The translations under genes were made by a program, and so were the position numbers. Under the pieces are notes generated by a model that ran no database searches, was not told the origin of the DNA, and saw only the letters and a program-made list of their open reading frames with translations. This document shows, in pieces, positions 6,785 to 16,158 of a stretch of 29,294 bases of DNA. Position 1 is the first letter of the stretch. The number at the start of each line of letters is the position of its first letter. This DNA comes from a virus, in IMG/VR virus record IMGVR_UViG_3300042355_000858, positions 1 to 29,294 of that record. One strand, written 5' to 3'.

Positions 6785-7803
6785 CAGGCCACCGAATCCA
6801 CCCAAATGGACACGCTGGCAACCTCGACGACGCGGGTACCATCACCGGCAATCTCGATCGTCAGCTCGTCGTTGCGGAATCCATCAACGGACGCGAAGTC
6901 GTCGGCCGACACGGTGATTGCTCTGGAAGTGATCCAGGCGAATGTGGTTCCCGTGATAGTGGCCGTGTCGTTCACTCCGGACAAGCTCGTGCTGAGCTTC
7001 ACCGAGCCGCCCGTGCCGCCCGACGTCGCCATGCGCGCATAGCAACTCCAATAGCATTGCGCCGTAGTAGCGCCCGAGTTGAGCTTTCCAATCTGGATTT
7101 TGGGCGGAAGATCCGTAATCGATTGCAGCGTTGCCGACAGCCGCGAGAACGCCTCGCCCGTGTCCAGCGCGATATGGAAGATGCCCACTCGGCGAGCGTC
7201 CATGTTCGCGAACGCATCGTAGACACCGCGCAAGCTCGTCTGTGCGACGTCGATCATCGGCGCTCGCGGCACCACCGTTTCGACGCGGATCCCATAGTCC
7301 GTGGCGTCGTCATTCAGCGCGGAGCGATCCTCCTCGTAGCAGCCGATCCCGAGCACGTTCGCCGTGCCGCCCGTCGCGGCAATGTCGATGGAAATCTCCT
7401 GCTCCGTGGACGACTTCGCGGTCAAGTCCTCGATGTACTGGAAAGGCTGCCAGAACAGCGCGCGGAACCCGATGTCGGTGGTAACCGCCGTGCCGGTAAC
7501 GGCGGGGGCACGGATGGTTACCGACGTCCCCACAGAGAAGGTGTTGGCCTGCAATAGCAGCCCCCACACGCGACGAATGGCCTTGCCTCGAGGCCGAACG
7601 CGGAACCGCAGCGTCTTCGTCACGCCGGCCGCCACCTGGAAATTCGTGCTGAAGAAGGGCACGAGCTGAGCGCCCTTTCCCGCGATCCATTGAATGCCGT
7701 CCGCAAGCTCGCGCCACGTACCGGCAGCACGCACGGGCGCACCGGGATTGACGAGCAAATAGCTAGGCTTCGTCCTCAGCAGATTACGCGGAACATACGT
7801 CAT
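6784..7803 (-). CDS. Tail tip / virion structural protein
   Basis: A 339-aa protein between the fibre and tail tip genes; start ATG 7803 overlaps the upstream stop (ATGA). The N-terminal 45 residues include a Pro-rich opening and W-R-E-L-A-D-G-I-Q-W-I. The rest is beta-rich with many Val/Thr/Ala strands (T-K-T-L-R-F-R-V-R-P, I-S-I-D-I-A-A-T-G-G-T-A-N) and a C-terminal strand V-V-E-V-A-S-V-S-I-W-V-D. Composition and position fit a virion protein, perhaps one that anchors the fibre. No named family recognised. Confidence 0.65.
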   Translation of the reverse strand: MTYVPRNLLRTKPSYLLVNPGAPVRAAGTWRELADGIQWIAGKGAQLVPFFSTNFQVAAGVTKTLRFRVRPRGKAIRRVWGLLLQANTFSVGTSVTIRAPAVTGTAVTTDIGFRALFWQPFQYIEDLTAKSSTEQEISIDIAATGGTANVLGIGCYEEDRSALNDDATDYGIRVETVVPRAPMIDVAQTSLRGVYDAFANMDARRVGIFHIALDTGEAFSRLSATLQSITDLPPKIQIGKLNSGATTAQCYWSCYARMATSGGTGGSVKLSTSLSGVNDTATITGTTFAWITSRAITVSADDFASVDGFRNDELTIEIAGDGTRVVEVASVSIWVDSVA

Positions 7804-8498
7804 GGATTACCATACCACTCGGTTGCCTGGAATGCGTGGAGCCTGGCGCTGTACAGGGCCGAGCTAGTCTCGGCGAATACGAACAACTGAACCAGGCATT
7901 GCGGCACGCCAGACGCGGCTCCTCCGATGTCGATCGGAGTGCCAGTCACGGTGATGAATGGCGCCGCCTCGTCGGCGGTCAAGGCAATCATCCGGTCCCA
8001 CCCGATCGTCCCCTGGGACTTGCCGGTTGCATATATGGGAGTCGTGCTGTTGACGTTGCTCGTAGTCGTCCACACCGAGTCGGTAGGGATCAGTCCGGAG
8101 ATCGCGTTCTCAACAGTCGTGAGCGGATCCGTCGGCGCTCCGAACCTCGACAGCACCACGGAGAAGTTAGCAGCGGCCAGCACATTCTCGGTGGCACCGC
8201 CGACGATGACGCGCACACGGTACGAACTGCCATCCTCACGCAGCGCAATCGGGAACGGCGCCGTCGTCAGAACGTTTTTCCACGATGTCGAGTTGGTGAA
8301 GTAATACGACTCCTTCGCTGGCCCGATGGAGCGCGACACGTAGTTGGCGCGCACCTGGCCGTGAATGTCGGCGTAGTGGTTGGTGTTGTTCACCAGGATC
8401 CATCGCGTGGCCTTGTCGCCGATGGGCCGATATGGCGCGTTGAATACGTCCGATGCCGTGTGACGAACTCGGTACTCAAGCTCGCTGGATCCGCTCAC
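7800..8498 (-). CDS. Tail structural protein
   Basis: A 232-aa protein with a GTG start overlapping the stop of the large tip gene (GTGA). It has a beta-rich pattern: W-I-L-V-N-N-T-N-H-Y-A-D-I-H-G, then S-Y-R-V-R-V-I-V-G-G-A and V-Q-L-F-V-F-A. No signal or membrane segment. Position directly after the 863-aa tip protein suggests a tail tip or fibre-attachment component. The family is not recognised. Confidence 0.6.
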   Translation of the reverse strand: MSGSSELEYRVRHTASDVFNAPYRPIGDKATRWILVNNTNHYADIHGQVRANYVSRSIGPAKESYYFTNSTSWKNVLTTAPFPIALREDGSSYRVRVIVGGATENVLAAANFSVVLSRFGAPTDPLTTVENAISGLIPTDSVWTTTSNVNSTTPIYATGKSQGTIGWDRMIALTADEAAPFITVTGTPIDIGGAASGVPQCLVQLFVFAETSSALYSARLHAFQATEWYGNP

Positions 8499-11086
8499 GA
8501 GAACACCTTTGCTTGGATGAAGCCGCCGCCCGTATTGATGGACTGGCTAGAGTCGGCCAGATAGGCGTGGAACTCTTGCTCAGCCGCGATGCCGTCGTCG
8601 GCAGAGTACCACCCCAGCACCCACGTACCCGTCGTGATGGCAGCCGCCGAGGTGCCGAATGTCACGCGCACCACGGAGCCCGTCACGCTCACCACAGCGC
8701 CCTTGACGAGCGAGCCCGTGCCATCGAACTCCCACACGCGCACGCCATATCCAGCGGCAAAATAGTCGCTAGCCGTCAGCGTGCCCATGTCCAGAGTCAG
8801 ATCCCATGTGTTGCCGCTGACGTTTACCTCGCTGAGAATCTGAAACTCTGGCACGTAGCCGGCGAGCTTGTCGGCGATGGTGATCCCGTGCAGTTTGACT
8901 TGCGGATCATACGGGCTCTTCTCGAACCCCGTCACCAGCATCGGCAGGTTCGACACGCCGAGCGTGCCCGTTGAGACGTCGGGGATGCGCGAGCTGGTGA
9001 CGTACACGACGTCGCCGTGTGCTCGAGCAGCGAAGCGGATATCAGTCGGGACAACCGTGTGCGCGTATGGGTAGGCGAAGAGCGCGAACTGCCTCCGCGC
9101 CGCCTCTACGACCTCGGAATACGACTCGGTGGGGACGATGAACGACTTGGGTTCGATCTTGATCGACAGCGGCCGAGGCGACATGCCGAATGCGGCGACG
9201 TCGCGCACCGTCACCGGCCTCTCTGCGTAGTCGTCGTCCTGGGAGCGATAGCCTCGCAGCAGAGTGACTTGGTTGGCCGTACCGCGCCCCATCGGCTGCC
9301 ACGACACATCACCTGTGGGCGACGAGATGACGTATCCAGTAGTCGTCAGCGTGCCGCTCACGATGGCGCCGGTGTTTGGAGGCTGCACCAGATAGAATCG
9401 GATCTGACCTGTTGCATTCAGCCCGAGCCCATAGCCAGCCAGTAGGCACTCTGGCTTGATGATGTCCATCAAGTCAGATGCGCCGAACGAGGTGTATCCG
9501 CGCCGGTTGACGATGCGGTCGGATATGGCCGGGAAAATATCGGGGAGCCCAGCCTCAAAGTCCGCCGTGCGAAGAGGCGGGACCGCTCCGAGATTCAGCG
9601 CCCCAGGCACAGCATCCACGATGCCTTTGAGGAAGTTTCCTAGACTGCCTGTGCCATAACTGCGACCAAAGCGGATCTCTGGCAGTAGCGCAGGAGTCCA
9701 CGCAAACAAAGTGCCCTCAGTCCTGTCCACGGATCGACTGAAGTCGATGTATCTCGTGGAGGCGCTGTAGCTGAGCACCGCATGATACGACTCGTCACCG
9801 CTGAAGGAGCCGAACTCCTTCCATTCGATCATGGCTCCTGTAAGGCCAGTCAGATCGATCCCGCCGCCGAGATAGATGCGCGTGTTTGGGTTCGTGCCCG
9901 CTGGTACTCCTGGACGTCCTAGGCGACTGAATCCGAAGATGCCTCGAGGTACGCCGCCTGCGCCCGGAGCCGACTCCGGTTGTGGATACCAAAAATACGT
10001 GGTGCCGGCGACGTACCCGCCCTCTACCGGCTCAGCGAACGGATCGTCCGCATCGTCTACCGGATACGGATTGAACACCGGCTCGATCGAGTTCGCGCCG
10101 GTTCTAGTCAGTCGTCCCACGCTGACGCGCACGTTCGCGCATCCCGTGTTAGCCAGCATCTCCAGATGCCACGACGAATCGCCGTCGGCCACGGCTGTCA
10201 TGCGGCATCGGTTGTTCGTCTCAAACGACGACGCCGAAATGGCGGCATTGATGTCGTCAATGAAGTCTTGGTTAGACTCCCAAAAACCGCGCAGGTTGAT
10301 CGGCAGGGTGCCAGAGATGGCATCCGACGAAAGCGTCAGATTGAAATACGAGTCATCGGGATAGTAGATGCCACGCGGTCGAGCTGAGTTGGCAATGTCC
10401 GCGTTGACGCTGCGCTCAAGGAGCACCGTCAACGGCTCGATGGACAGCGACCACGACGCGCCGTCGTACACCGGATCTTTCGTGACGATGCCGCGCCAGT
10501 ACAGCGTGCCGTTTCCCTGCGGATCGTCTGTCTGCTCGTAGCGGTACAGCCACGCTCTGCACCCCGCCATCGTCTGCGGGCGGTTGCTGACTTCGGGATA
10601 CCGAGTGTACCCTCCCGTGGATACGTAGTGCTTTTGCGGTGCGCTATCGAGCCGAGCCCTAGTGCAGCCCGTGAAGCGGTTGGGCGAGGTGCCGAGGCCC
10701 GTGTAGTCGATGGCTTCGCTGTCGAGCCACACGGTGCCGCTGGCAGGCCATCCCAACGCCGCCAGCGATGCCTGCACACGCATCGTCGCCGCGCTGGTTG
10801 CCATATCCGTGGTGAGCCAGGTGCGGAGCGACGGCCGCTGCCCGAACGACAGCGTGGCTCGTCCCAGGACGTCGGAAATCTTGCAGCTCAGCGACGAGAC
10901 CTCGGACTCCATCGTGAGCGGGTTGCTGATGTGCTTGACCTTGGCTCCACGTACCGAAAGGCCCATGTACCGCTTCGGCGTGACTGCGGCGTTCTCCATC
11001 GACTGATGAGTCACCCACGACTCGGGCCACCGCTCGATCAGCAGCCGATACGACAGCTCGCCGCTTCCTGTGACGGTCGAGGTCAT
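8495..11086 (-). CDS. Large tail tip / hub protein
   Basis: An 863-aa protein, the largest gene of the tail module, starting at the ATG that overlaps the upstream stop (TGATG). The N-terminal 250 residues carry short repeated beta units (L-S-V-R-G-A-K-V-K-H, T-V-W-L-D-S-E-A-I-D-Y-T-G-L, F-T-G-C-T-R-A) as in central tail tip proteins. Around residues 560-640 the text R-G-Y-T-S-F-G-A-S-D-L-M-D-I-I and G-L-G-L-N-A-T-G-Q-I-R-F-Y resembles hub domains. The C-terminal 100 residues look like a small beta domain ending in a fibre-attachment segment. No lysozyme-like catalytic pattern seen. Tail tip by position, size and composition. Confidence 0.65.
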   Translation of the reverse strand: MTSTVTGSGELSYRLLIERWPESWVTHQSMENAAVTPKRYMGLSVRGAKVKHISNPLTMESEVSSLSCKISDVLGRATLSFGQRPSLRTWLTTDMATSAATMRVQASLAALGWPASGTVWLDSEAIDYTGLGTSPNRFTGCTRARLDSAPQKHYVSTGGYTRYPEVSNRPQTMAGCRAWLYRYEQTDDPQGNGTLYWRGIVTKDPVYDGASWSLSIEPLTVLLERSVNADIANSARPRGIYYPDDSYFNLTLSSDAISGTLPINLRGFWESNQDFIDDINAAISASSFETNNRCRMTAVADGDSSWHLEMLANTGCANVRVSVGRLTRTGANSIEPVFNPYPVDDADDPFAEPVEGGYVAGTTYFWYPQPESAPGAGGVPRGIFGFSRLGRPGVPAGTNPNTRIYLGGGIDLTGLTGAMIEWKEFGSFSGDESYHAVLSYSASTRYIDFSRSVDRTEGTLFAWTPALLPEIRFGRSYGTGSLGNFLKGIVDAVPGALNLGAVPPLRTADFEAGLPDIFPAISDRIVNRRGYTSFGASDLMDIIKPECLLAGYGLGLNATGQIRFYLVQPPNTGAIVSGTLTTTGYVISSPTGDVSWQPMGRGTANQVTLLRGYRSQDDDYAERPVTVRDVAAFGMSPRPLSIKIEPKSFIVPTESYSEVVEAARRQFALFAYPYAHTVVPTDIRFAARAHGDVVYVTSSRIPDVSTGTLGVSNLPMLVTGFEKSPYDPQVKLHGITIADKLAGYVPEFQILSEVNVSGNTWDLTLDMGTLTASDYFAAGYGVRVWEFDGTGSLVKGAVVSVTGSVVRVTFGTSAAAITTGTWVLGWYSADDGIAAEQEFHAYLADSSQSINTGGGFIQAKVFS

Positions 11087-11892
11087 CAGTTATACCGGCC
11101 CAGCCACCGCGCCTCAAAAGGCACGATCCATTGATCGTCGTAGTCAGCCGTGACGCGCTGCGGGCGAAACGACGCGCCGGATGCAGTCAGTCGGAACACC
11201 GCGCCGTTCGACTCGCCCTCAAGCGTGTCGTTGACATAGAACGGGTGCGTCCCGCGCGTGTGCGCGAACCATTGTTGCCATGACCACGGGATGCTCGAGT
11301 TGCTTGCGGCCTTGTACGCCGCCCACTCATACACGGCGATCCGTGGCTCCATAGACTGCTGCCAGGTCATCACAAACTCGTTAGTCTTGCGCGTCACGAC
11401 GAACGCCTCGCCACCATCCGACACCGTCTCCTCGGCGATGTCGTCGGGCTCGTACTGGCCCATGACGTTCGTGCGTCCGAGGATTTCTGAGCGCACCACA
11501 TAGGCCGGAACGGCATCCGAGGTGTAGCTATTGGAACCGCTCTTGTCGCCGGTGAATCCCAGCGCAGCACGCAGCCGCAAGTCACTCGCCGAGCTGAACG
11601 TCAGCGTGAACGTGGTTGCCCGACTGATGGTATACAAACCAGTCGTGGTGCTGAACGTCACGGTGAACGTCGAGCCTGTGGCCGCATCGAATGCACTCTT
11701 CACAGCCGTAGTGAAGTTGGTGTACGCAGCGCCAGTCCACGATACACCTGGCGTCGGATACACCAGGGACGTCTGCATCGCCGGCATGTAGTAGCCATTG
11801 GCGATCGACGCTGGGCTACCGGCCACGGTCGCGGTCATAGCGGCACTCGCAGAGACTTGGAATCCGCTGCAATACAAGAGTCCGGACGGCAT
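11086..11892 (-). CDS. Distal tail-like protein
   Basis: A 268-aa protein located between tape measure and tip genes, the usual place of distal tail proteins. Residues about 60-115 contain F-T-T-A-V-K-S-A-F-D-A-A, a Tyr/Thr strand pair and the segment L-R-A-A-L-G-F-T-G-D-K-S-G, a motif I associate with phage tail proteins. The C-terminal part has S-W-Q-Q-W-F-A-H and P-F-Y-V-N-D followed by a strand W-I-V-P-F-E-A-R-W-L. The start is ATG 11892. Function by position, moderate confidence. Confidence 0.6.
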   Translation of the reverse strand: MPSGLLYCSGFQVSASAAMTATVAGSPASIANGYYMPAMQTSLVYPTPGVSWTGAAYTNFTTAVKSAFDAATGSTFTVTFSTTTGLYTISRATTFTLTFSSASDLRLRAALGFTGDKSGSNSYTSDAVPAYVVRSEILGRTNVMGQYEPDDIAEETVSDGGEAFVVTRKTNEFVMTWQQSMEPRIAVYEWAAYKAASNSSIPWSWQQWFAHTRGTHPFYVNDTLEGESNGAVFRLTASGASFRPQRVTADYDDQWIVPFEARWLGRYN

Positions 11893-11893
11893 C

Positions 11894-13402
11894 TCAGATG
11901 CTCCCCGCCGCGCTCACGGCTGCCTGCAGCTCGCGTCCTAGCTCGGCCTGCGTGCCCGCCGTGATCACAGGCGAGTTCCAGTTGATTACGACGTCTCCGC
12001 CCTGAGCGGCCTCGGCGCCACCTCCGGACTCGGGACGAGCCGGTGCGCTGGGAGCCGAGCCGATAGCAGCGGCGCCCACGCCAGTCGCGACCGCGATTGC
12101 AGTGAACGCCACGCCGGCTCCGATATGTGCCGCACCGCCTGCATAGTCGTATTTCGCGAACGATGCCGCAGCGTCGGCAAACTCTGTCGCCGCCTTCATC
12201 GTGGCGTATTGCGAGATCATCTCGAGGAACGCCTTGGCTAGTCCCTGGAACGCCTCCTCGGCGGTTTGTTCTCCTGTCGCGATAGCTGCCAGCGACTTGC
12301 CGAAGGCCATCGTGGCATCGCCCAGCAGGCCCATTAGCTCTCCATTTAGCGAGCGTCGGCGATCAAGACTGCGCTCCTCCTCGGCCTCTTGGTTTTCCTT
12401 CTCGGCTAGCTGGCCTTCGCGGATGCGCTCCTGTCGCTCGCGTTCCATCTCGGCGAGAGCTTCGTTGACTTCGCGTTGCCGCTCAAGCTCGGCGTCCTGA
12501 GCTTCGATTGCCATCTCTTTCAACGCCTCGTAATGCGCGTTCCGCTTCTCCTCGATCAGCGCATTGGCCTCGGCTTCGCGCTCGACACGCTCGGCTGCGA
12601 GTCGCTCCATTTCGGCGCCGATGTCGGCGATGTCGCGATTGCTCGCGCCGCCCTCGGACATCAGTTCCTCCACAGCATTTCTAGGCCGCTCAGCTCGTCC
12701 GCCGCCTCGTGCGCCTCCGCTTTCGGCGCGCCGTGGAGCGCCGATGGTGCGAGTCTCTTCTTCAATGTCTGAGCGTAGAGCTTCCTCCATTCGCGACAGC
12801 GTTCGAATGCGCTCTTCAAGGACCATCGCGCCGAGCGCATCTCCGCTGTCGCGCAATTCCACCAACTGGTCACTGAGCGACGTCAGCGTATTTCCAAGGC
12901 TAGTCAGTTCGTTGCGTCTAGAAGCAGTCGTCACCGATGCTAGGAATTGATCCATTGCCTCGGCGGCCGTGATAGCCGCGTCGCCTTCATCACGAATGGC
13001 GGATGTAGTCGATCGGATTTCTTCTCGTGCGTCGCTATGAGCGCTCGAAAGCGAAAGCATGCTTGACGCAAACCCAACGATACCGCCGACAACCGTCCCA
13101 GCGGGCCCCAGCATAGAGCCCATTGCGGCGAACTGAGCAGTAGCCCCAGCCACGGATGCCACGAGTCCCGCCGTTCGATCCGAAGAGCCAAGCGCAGACG
13201 TTAGAGACTGAATCGCCCCAGCGACTCCCTGGACGCGCTGAACCGTGCTCTGCGCTCGCTGAGCGAAGGTATTGAAATTGGCCGCCGCCGTGTCAGCAGA
13301 TGCTCCAACGCGCTGCACGCCACTAGATACTTCGCCTAGTTGGCGAACGGTTTGTTGGCTGCCATCAAACTCAACGCTGATTTCGATCTTCTCTTCAGCC
13401 AT
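11894..13402 (-). CDS. Tape measure protein
   Basis: A 502-aa protein. The N-terminus has the usual short strand pair (I-E-I-S-V-E-F-D-G-S), then a helical region, hydrophobic stretches at about 75-115 (G-L-V-A-S-V-A-G-A-T-A-Q-F-A, G-T-V-V-G-G-I-V-G-F-A), a long charged coiled coil at about 250-350 rich in Glu/Arg, and a second hydrophobic block near 425-455. The end is a small domain with V-V-I-N-W-N-S-P-V. This order is typical of phage tape measures, with the fold-back toward the tip at the C-terminus. At about 1.5 angstrom per residue it would set a short-to-medium tail near 75 nm; this estimate is inference. Confidence 0.8.
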   Translation of the reverse strand: MAEEKIEISVEFDGSQQTVRQLGEVSSGVQRVGASADTAAANFNTFAQRAQSTVQRVQGVAGAIQSLTSALGSSDRTAGLVASVAGATAQFAAMGSMLGPAGTVVGGIVGFASSMLSLSSAHSDAREEIRSTTSAIRDEGDAAITAAEAMDQFLASVTTASRRNELTSLGNTLTSLSDQLVELRDSGDALGAMVLEERIRTLSRMEEALRSDIEEETRTIGAPRRAESGGARGGGRAERPRNAVEELMSEGGASNRDIADIGAEMERLAAERVEREAEANALIEEKRNAHYEALKEMAIEAQDAELERQREVNEALAEMERERQERIREGQLAEKENQEAEEERSLDRRRSLNGELMGLLGDATMAFGKSLAAIATGEQTAEEAFQGLAKAFLEMISQYATMKAATEFADAAASFAKYDYAGGAAHIGAGVAFTAIAVATGVGAAAIGSAPSAPARPESGGGAEAAQGGDVVINWNSPVITAGTQAELGRELQAAVSAAGSI

Positions 13403-13766
13403 GGCGCCTCGCGTTCATCGTGGCCTGTCGTCGCATACGCTCGCGCTCGCGCTCCTCGTCTCGGATGCGCTGCTCGTCCGCCGTCGTCGCGACCTTGGCT
13501 CGCTGGTAGACGCCGAGCGCCACCGTGAGCTTGTGATCCGGGTCGGGACCGAGCACGGCGCCGAGCGCATTGGCCTCGCCGCACGCCCACGACACCGCCA
13601 GCACCTCGCGCACCACGGGCTCGTAGAAAGCCCTCCACGGGCACGTGGGCGGCCGTAGGCCCGTCACCCGCTCCACGGCCACCAGCACGCCGCGCGCGGC
13701 ATCCTGAGCGCGCCCGAGGTCGAGCTGCTCACTCCGCTCTACGCCGTCGCAGTCGCAGCCGTACAC
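13395..13766 (-). CDS. Tail assembly chaperone-like ORF 2
   Basis: A 123-aa ORF beginning at GTG 13766 with a GAGGGG stretch about nine bases upstream, and overlapping the tape measure start by 8 bp. It contains T-G-L-R-P-P-T-C-P-W-R-A-F-Y-E-P-V-V and ends in a charged helix (E-R-E-R-E-R-M-R-R-Q). It lies between chaperone ORF 1 and the tape measure. The same frame stays open well upstream inside ORF 1 and reads sensibly there (G-T-D-Y-E-R-L-R-G-W-R-E-V-Y), so this may be the second half of a frameshift product rather than a free-standing gene. I give the GTG form as the minimum. Confidence 0.6.
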   Translation of the reverse strand: MYGCDCDGVERSEQLDLGRAQDAARGVLVAVERVTGLRPPTCPWRAFYEPVVREVLAVSWACGEANALGAVLGPDPDHKLTVALGVYQRAKVATTADEQRIRDEERERERMRRQATMNARRHG

Positions 13767-13780
13767 CTCGCGCCAGCCCC

Positions 13781-14332
13781 TCAGCCGCTCGTAGTCGGTG
13801 CCGAGTCTGCTCCGCTCTTGCTCGGGGCTGAGGACGCATCCTGCTCGAGCGTCCGCTCCGCAAGGTGGTACGCGAGGGCCCCGACTGCGGCACGCGAGGT
13901 ATCCGGCAGCGGCCAGGCTGCCGGCCTCCCTTTTCCCAGGATGGATCTCCCGTAGATCGCCGCACCCACCTCCTGCACCTCGCCGAAATCGAACGTCGCG
14001 TCGATCACGGAGGATGCAACGGGCCGCTCGGGATCAGGGCGAACCCACTCCCGGCGACTGCCGTTTTCCGAGTACAGGTCCTCGCAGCGGAGGATTCCGC
14101 GTGCGAACGCAGCAGACAGCCTGTCGGACTCGGTGGCATAGCCATTCACGGCCTGCATCTCCGAGACCTTGAGACGGCGGCAATGAAACACCGTGGGCCG
14201 CATTCCATCTCGGAACTGAGCCTCGGCGAAGTCGCCAGTCTCGCGAAACCGACGCACCGCGCTGGATCCCATCGCCTCGGGATCCAGCGCAGGATCGAAC
14301 CTGCAAACCACCTTGAAGCCAGTATCAGCCAT
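13781..14332 (-). CDS. Tail assembly chaperone-like ORF 1
   Basis: A 183-aa protein between the tail tube and tape measure genes, where the G-type chaperone sits in siphoviruses. AAGGAG lies six bases before the second of two adjacent ATGs, so I start at 14332 rather than 14335. It has a beta-rich N-terminus (F-K-V-V-C-R-F-D, T-V-F-H-C-R-R-L), a helical middle with D-R-L-S-A-A-F-A-R-G-I, and a Ser/Ala/Asp-rich disordered tail. No named family recognised; call by position and paired-ORF layout. Confidence 0.6.
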   Translation of the reverse strand: MADTGFKVVCRFDPALDPEAMGSSAVRRFRETGDFAEAQFRDGMRPTVFHCRRLKVSEMQAVNGYATESDRLSAAFARGILRCEDLYSENGSRREWVRPDPERPVASSVIDATFDFGEVQEVGAAIYGRSILGKGRPAAWPLPDTSRAAVGALAYHLAERTLEQDASSAPSKSGADSAPTTSG

Positions 14333-14361
14333 CATGCACTCCTTGAGTCAGCCCTCGGCCA

Positions 14362-15621
14362 TCAGCCGAGGTGAATGCGGAACGGAGACTTGGCGACGTC
14401 CGTGGTCGTCACGCCGACGTCGGTATCGCGACGTCCCTTGAACATGATGACCTGAGCAGCCAAGCCAGCCGCATCCGCCTGGCGCTGCGGATTCAGAATC
14501 TGAATCGTCGGGCAACTCAGGATGACAGCCGATCCAGCGGCAACGCCTGCGACGTACTGACAGGCCAGGTCGCTGCGGTTGTTCCGGTGGTTGAACCACA
14601 CATTGCTCTCGTATGGCAGCGTGAACGAGCCTTGAACCGGAGCATCCATGTTCCGCGCAGCCACCCATTGACGAATGGTGTTGATGCCATTCGGCGAGGT
14701 GTACGGAATGAAGGTAGCCTGCGGCTCAAACGCGAGCGCCGACACGTGGATCGACTGAGCGGTGGAGAACGTGGCAGCGCCGACAGTCCAGACCTCAAAG
14801 TTGCCAGTCTCACCGACGATCGGATTGTACGCGCTGTATGTCGCGGTGCCGAGAGTGCCAGTCAAGCTCGAGCTGGTTTCGTCGCTGGCATACCATCGAG
14901 CGGCCGTGAAGTTGAACGTCACGCGGGGAATCGCGCCGCCGGTCAGGTCGAGCGCGATGGTCATCCCGCCGACAGCCTGACAGCCAGTCAGCAGCCAGCG
15001 ATCGTCGCTTTCCAGGCCCTCGACGATGAACGCCATCGAGGTCGTGACGTTCTCGGTGAAATGGTACGTCGCCGCCTGATACAGCACGTTTCCGTTTGCG
15101 GGAGCGCCGCTGAAACCGCGCTTGAGCGTGATCGCGTCAGTCGAACGTGACTCGACCTCGCGCCACTCCACTACGCCGGCCGCATTGGCCCAGCCCATCA
15201 GCGTCCCAGGATTCGCCCAGCGCGTGCCCGTGCCTACGGAGACGTTTACGACGCTGGCCGTCGATCCCGTCGATGCAGCCGAGCCGGTGCCCAGCACCTC
15301 AGCGCCCATGACGTTCTTGAGTACGAGCCCGAGCGCCGACGTCACCGCAGAGACGCCCGAGGCAGCAGCCGTGCCCGTGGGCGCGAGATTGAGCTGGAAG
15401 CTCAGCGTGGCGCTGCGCTTGCCGAGAACGCGCTCGCGGCCCTCGAGGCGGCTCTGCACGAGCTGGCCGGGATCCAGCTCATCGCGAGTCACGGTGACAG
15501 TCGCCGAGCCCTCGACAATCGGGAGATCGGTGAAGGAGCCAGCGGAGCCCGAGGAATCGGCCCCGAACGTGGCTTCCTGGAACCCACGGATGCGCTGTAC
15601 GGAATGGACTTCGATGCTCAT
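14362..15621 (-). CDS. Major tail tube protein
   Basis: A 419-aa protein with an ATGA start overlap. It begins I-E-V-H-S-V-Q-R-I-R-G-F-Q-E-A-T-F-G, then an E-G-S-A-T-V strand, as in tail tube proteins that open with a 'Q-E-x-x-F-G' segment. Later beta segments include A-T-L-S-F-Q-L-N, R-V-T-F-N-F-T-A-A-R-W-Y and S-V-x-x-N-V-S-V-G. The protein has low charge and is placed just after the terminator-like gene and before the chaperones. Its length is above that of simple tube proteins, suggesting an extra domain (about residues 290-400) exposed on the tail surface. Confidence 0.75.
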   Translation of the reverse strand: MSIEVHSVQRIRGFQEATFGADSSGSAGSFTDLPIVEGSATVTVTRDELDPGQLVQSRLEGRERVLGKRSATLSFQLNLAPTGTAAASGVSAVTSALGLVLKNVMGAEVLGTGSAASTGSTASVVNVSVGTGTRWANPGTLMGWANAAGVVEWREVESRSTDAITLKRGFSGAPANGNVLYQAATYHFTENVTTSMAFIVEGLESDDRWLLTGCQAVGGMTIALDLTGGAIPRVTFNFTAARWYASDETSSSLTGTLGTATYSAYNPIVGETGNFEVWTVGAATFSTAQSIHVSALAFEPQATFIPYTSPNGINTIRQWVAARNMDAPVQGSFTLPYESNVWFNHRNNRSDLACQYVAGVAAGSAVILSCPTIQILNPQRQADAAGLAAQVIMFKGRRDTDVGVTTTDVAKSPFRIHLG

Positions 15622-16157
15622 GGCGTCACCTGTGGGGCACCGCGCACGGTGCAGACAAAAAGATGGTCCGTCTCGATGATGCTCGCGCCGTCGTCAATCG
15701 GGCCGCGAACATCGGAGCTGCTTTCGAGATAGCTTAGCATCCCGGAGACGATTCCGGTCGCTGTTCCCGCCGTCGTGGTAGCCAGATTACCAGGATACCC
15801 GAGCGCCTGACACAGTACGTCGGCGTCCTGAAATGCTAGCGCCTTGACGGCGTCGCGAATGGCATCGTCGATTTGCGTCGTGCGGTCGAGCAGCCGTTGC
15901 ACCTTGATGCGCCACCGCATCTCATACAGCGACACGTTGCCGATGATGGGGGGGCTCGCAGGCGAGCGACGCACCGACAGCACGCGCGCCTCGACGCGGG
16001 CTCCTTCCACGGCGGCGCGGGCGCCCTCCATATCGTCGTCGCCCTCGGGAAACCCGCCGATGTACGAGCCCGCAGAGATAGTCCGCAGCGAACCGGCGGC
16101 CTGCTCCAGCACCTGGCGCACGCGCGTCTGAATCGGGCCTGCCGCGATGTACGCCAT
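15618..16157 (-). CDS. Tail terminator-like protein
   Basis: A 179-aa protein with ATG 16157 one base after the upstream stop. It starts with I-Q-T-R-V-R-Q-V-L-E-Q-A-A-G, a helix used by terminator and minor tail proteins, then Y-I-G-G-F-P-E-G. The middle has a strand-rich region Y-E-M-R-W-R-I-K-V-Q-R-L and a following helix (I-D-D-A-I-R-D-A-V-K-A-L-A), and the end E-T-D-H-L-F-V-C-T-V-R-G is another strand. The alpha-beta-alpha layout and the location between tail completion and tail tube genes suggest the tail terminator. Moderate confidence. Confidence 0.6.
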   Translation of the reverse strand: MAYIAAGPIQTRVRQVLEQAAGSLRTISAGSYIGGFPEGDDDMEGARAAVEGARVEARVLSVRRSPASPPIIGNVSLYEMRWRIKVQRLLDRTTQIDDAIRDAVKALAFQDADVLCQALGYPGNLATTTAGTATGIVSGMLSYLESSSDVRGPIDDGASIIETDHLFVCTVRGAPQVTP

Positions 16158-16158
16158 C

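Noticed and set aside
9876-10364. Long plus-strand ORF antisense to the tip gene
   Set aside because: It has no domain pattern or SD and is a high-GC shadow of the 863-aa tail gene.
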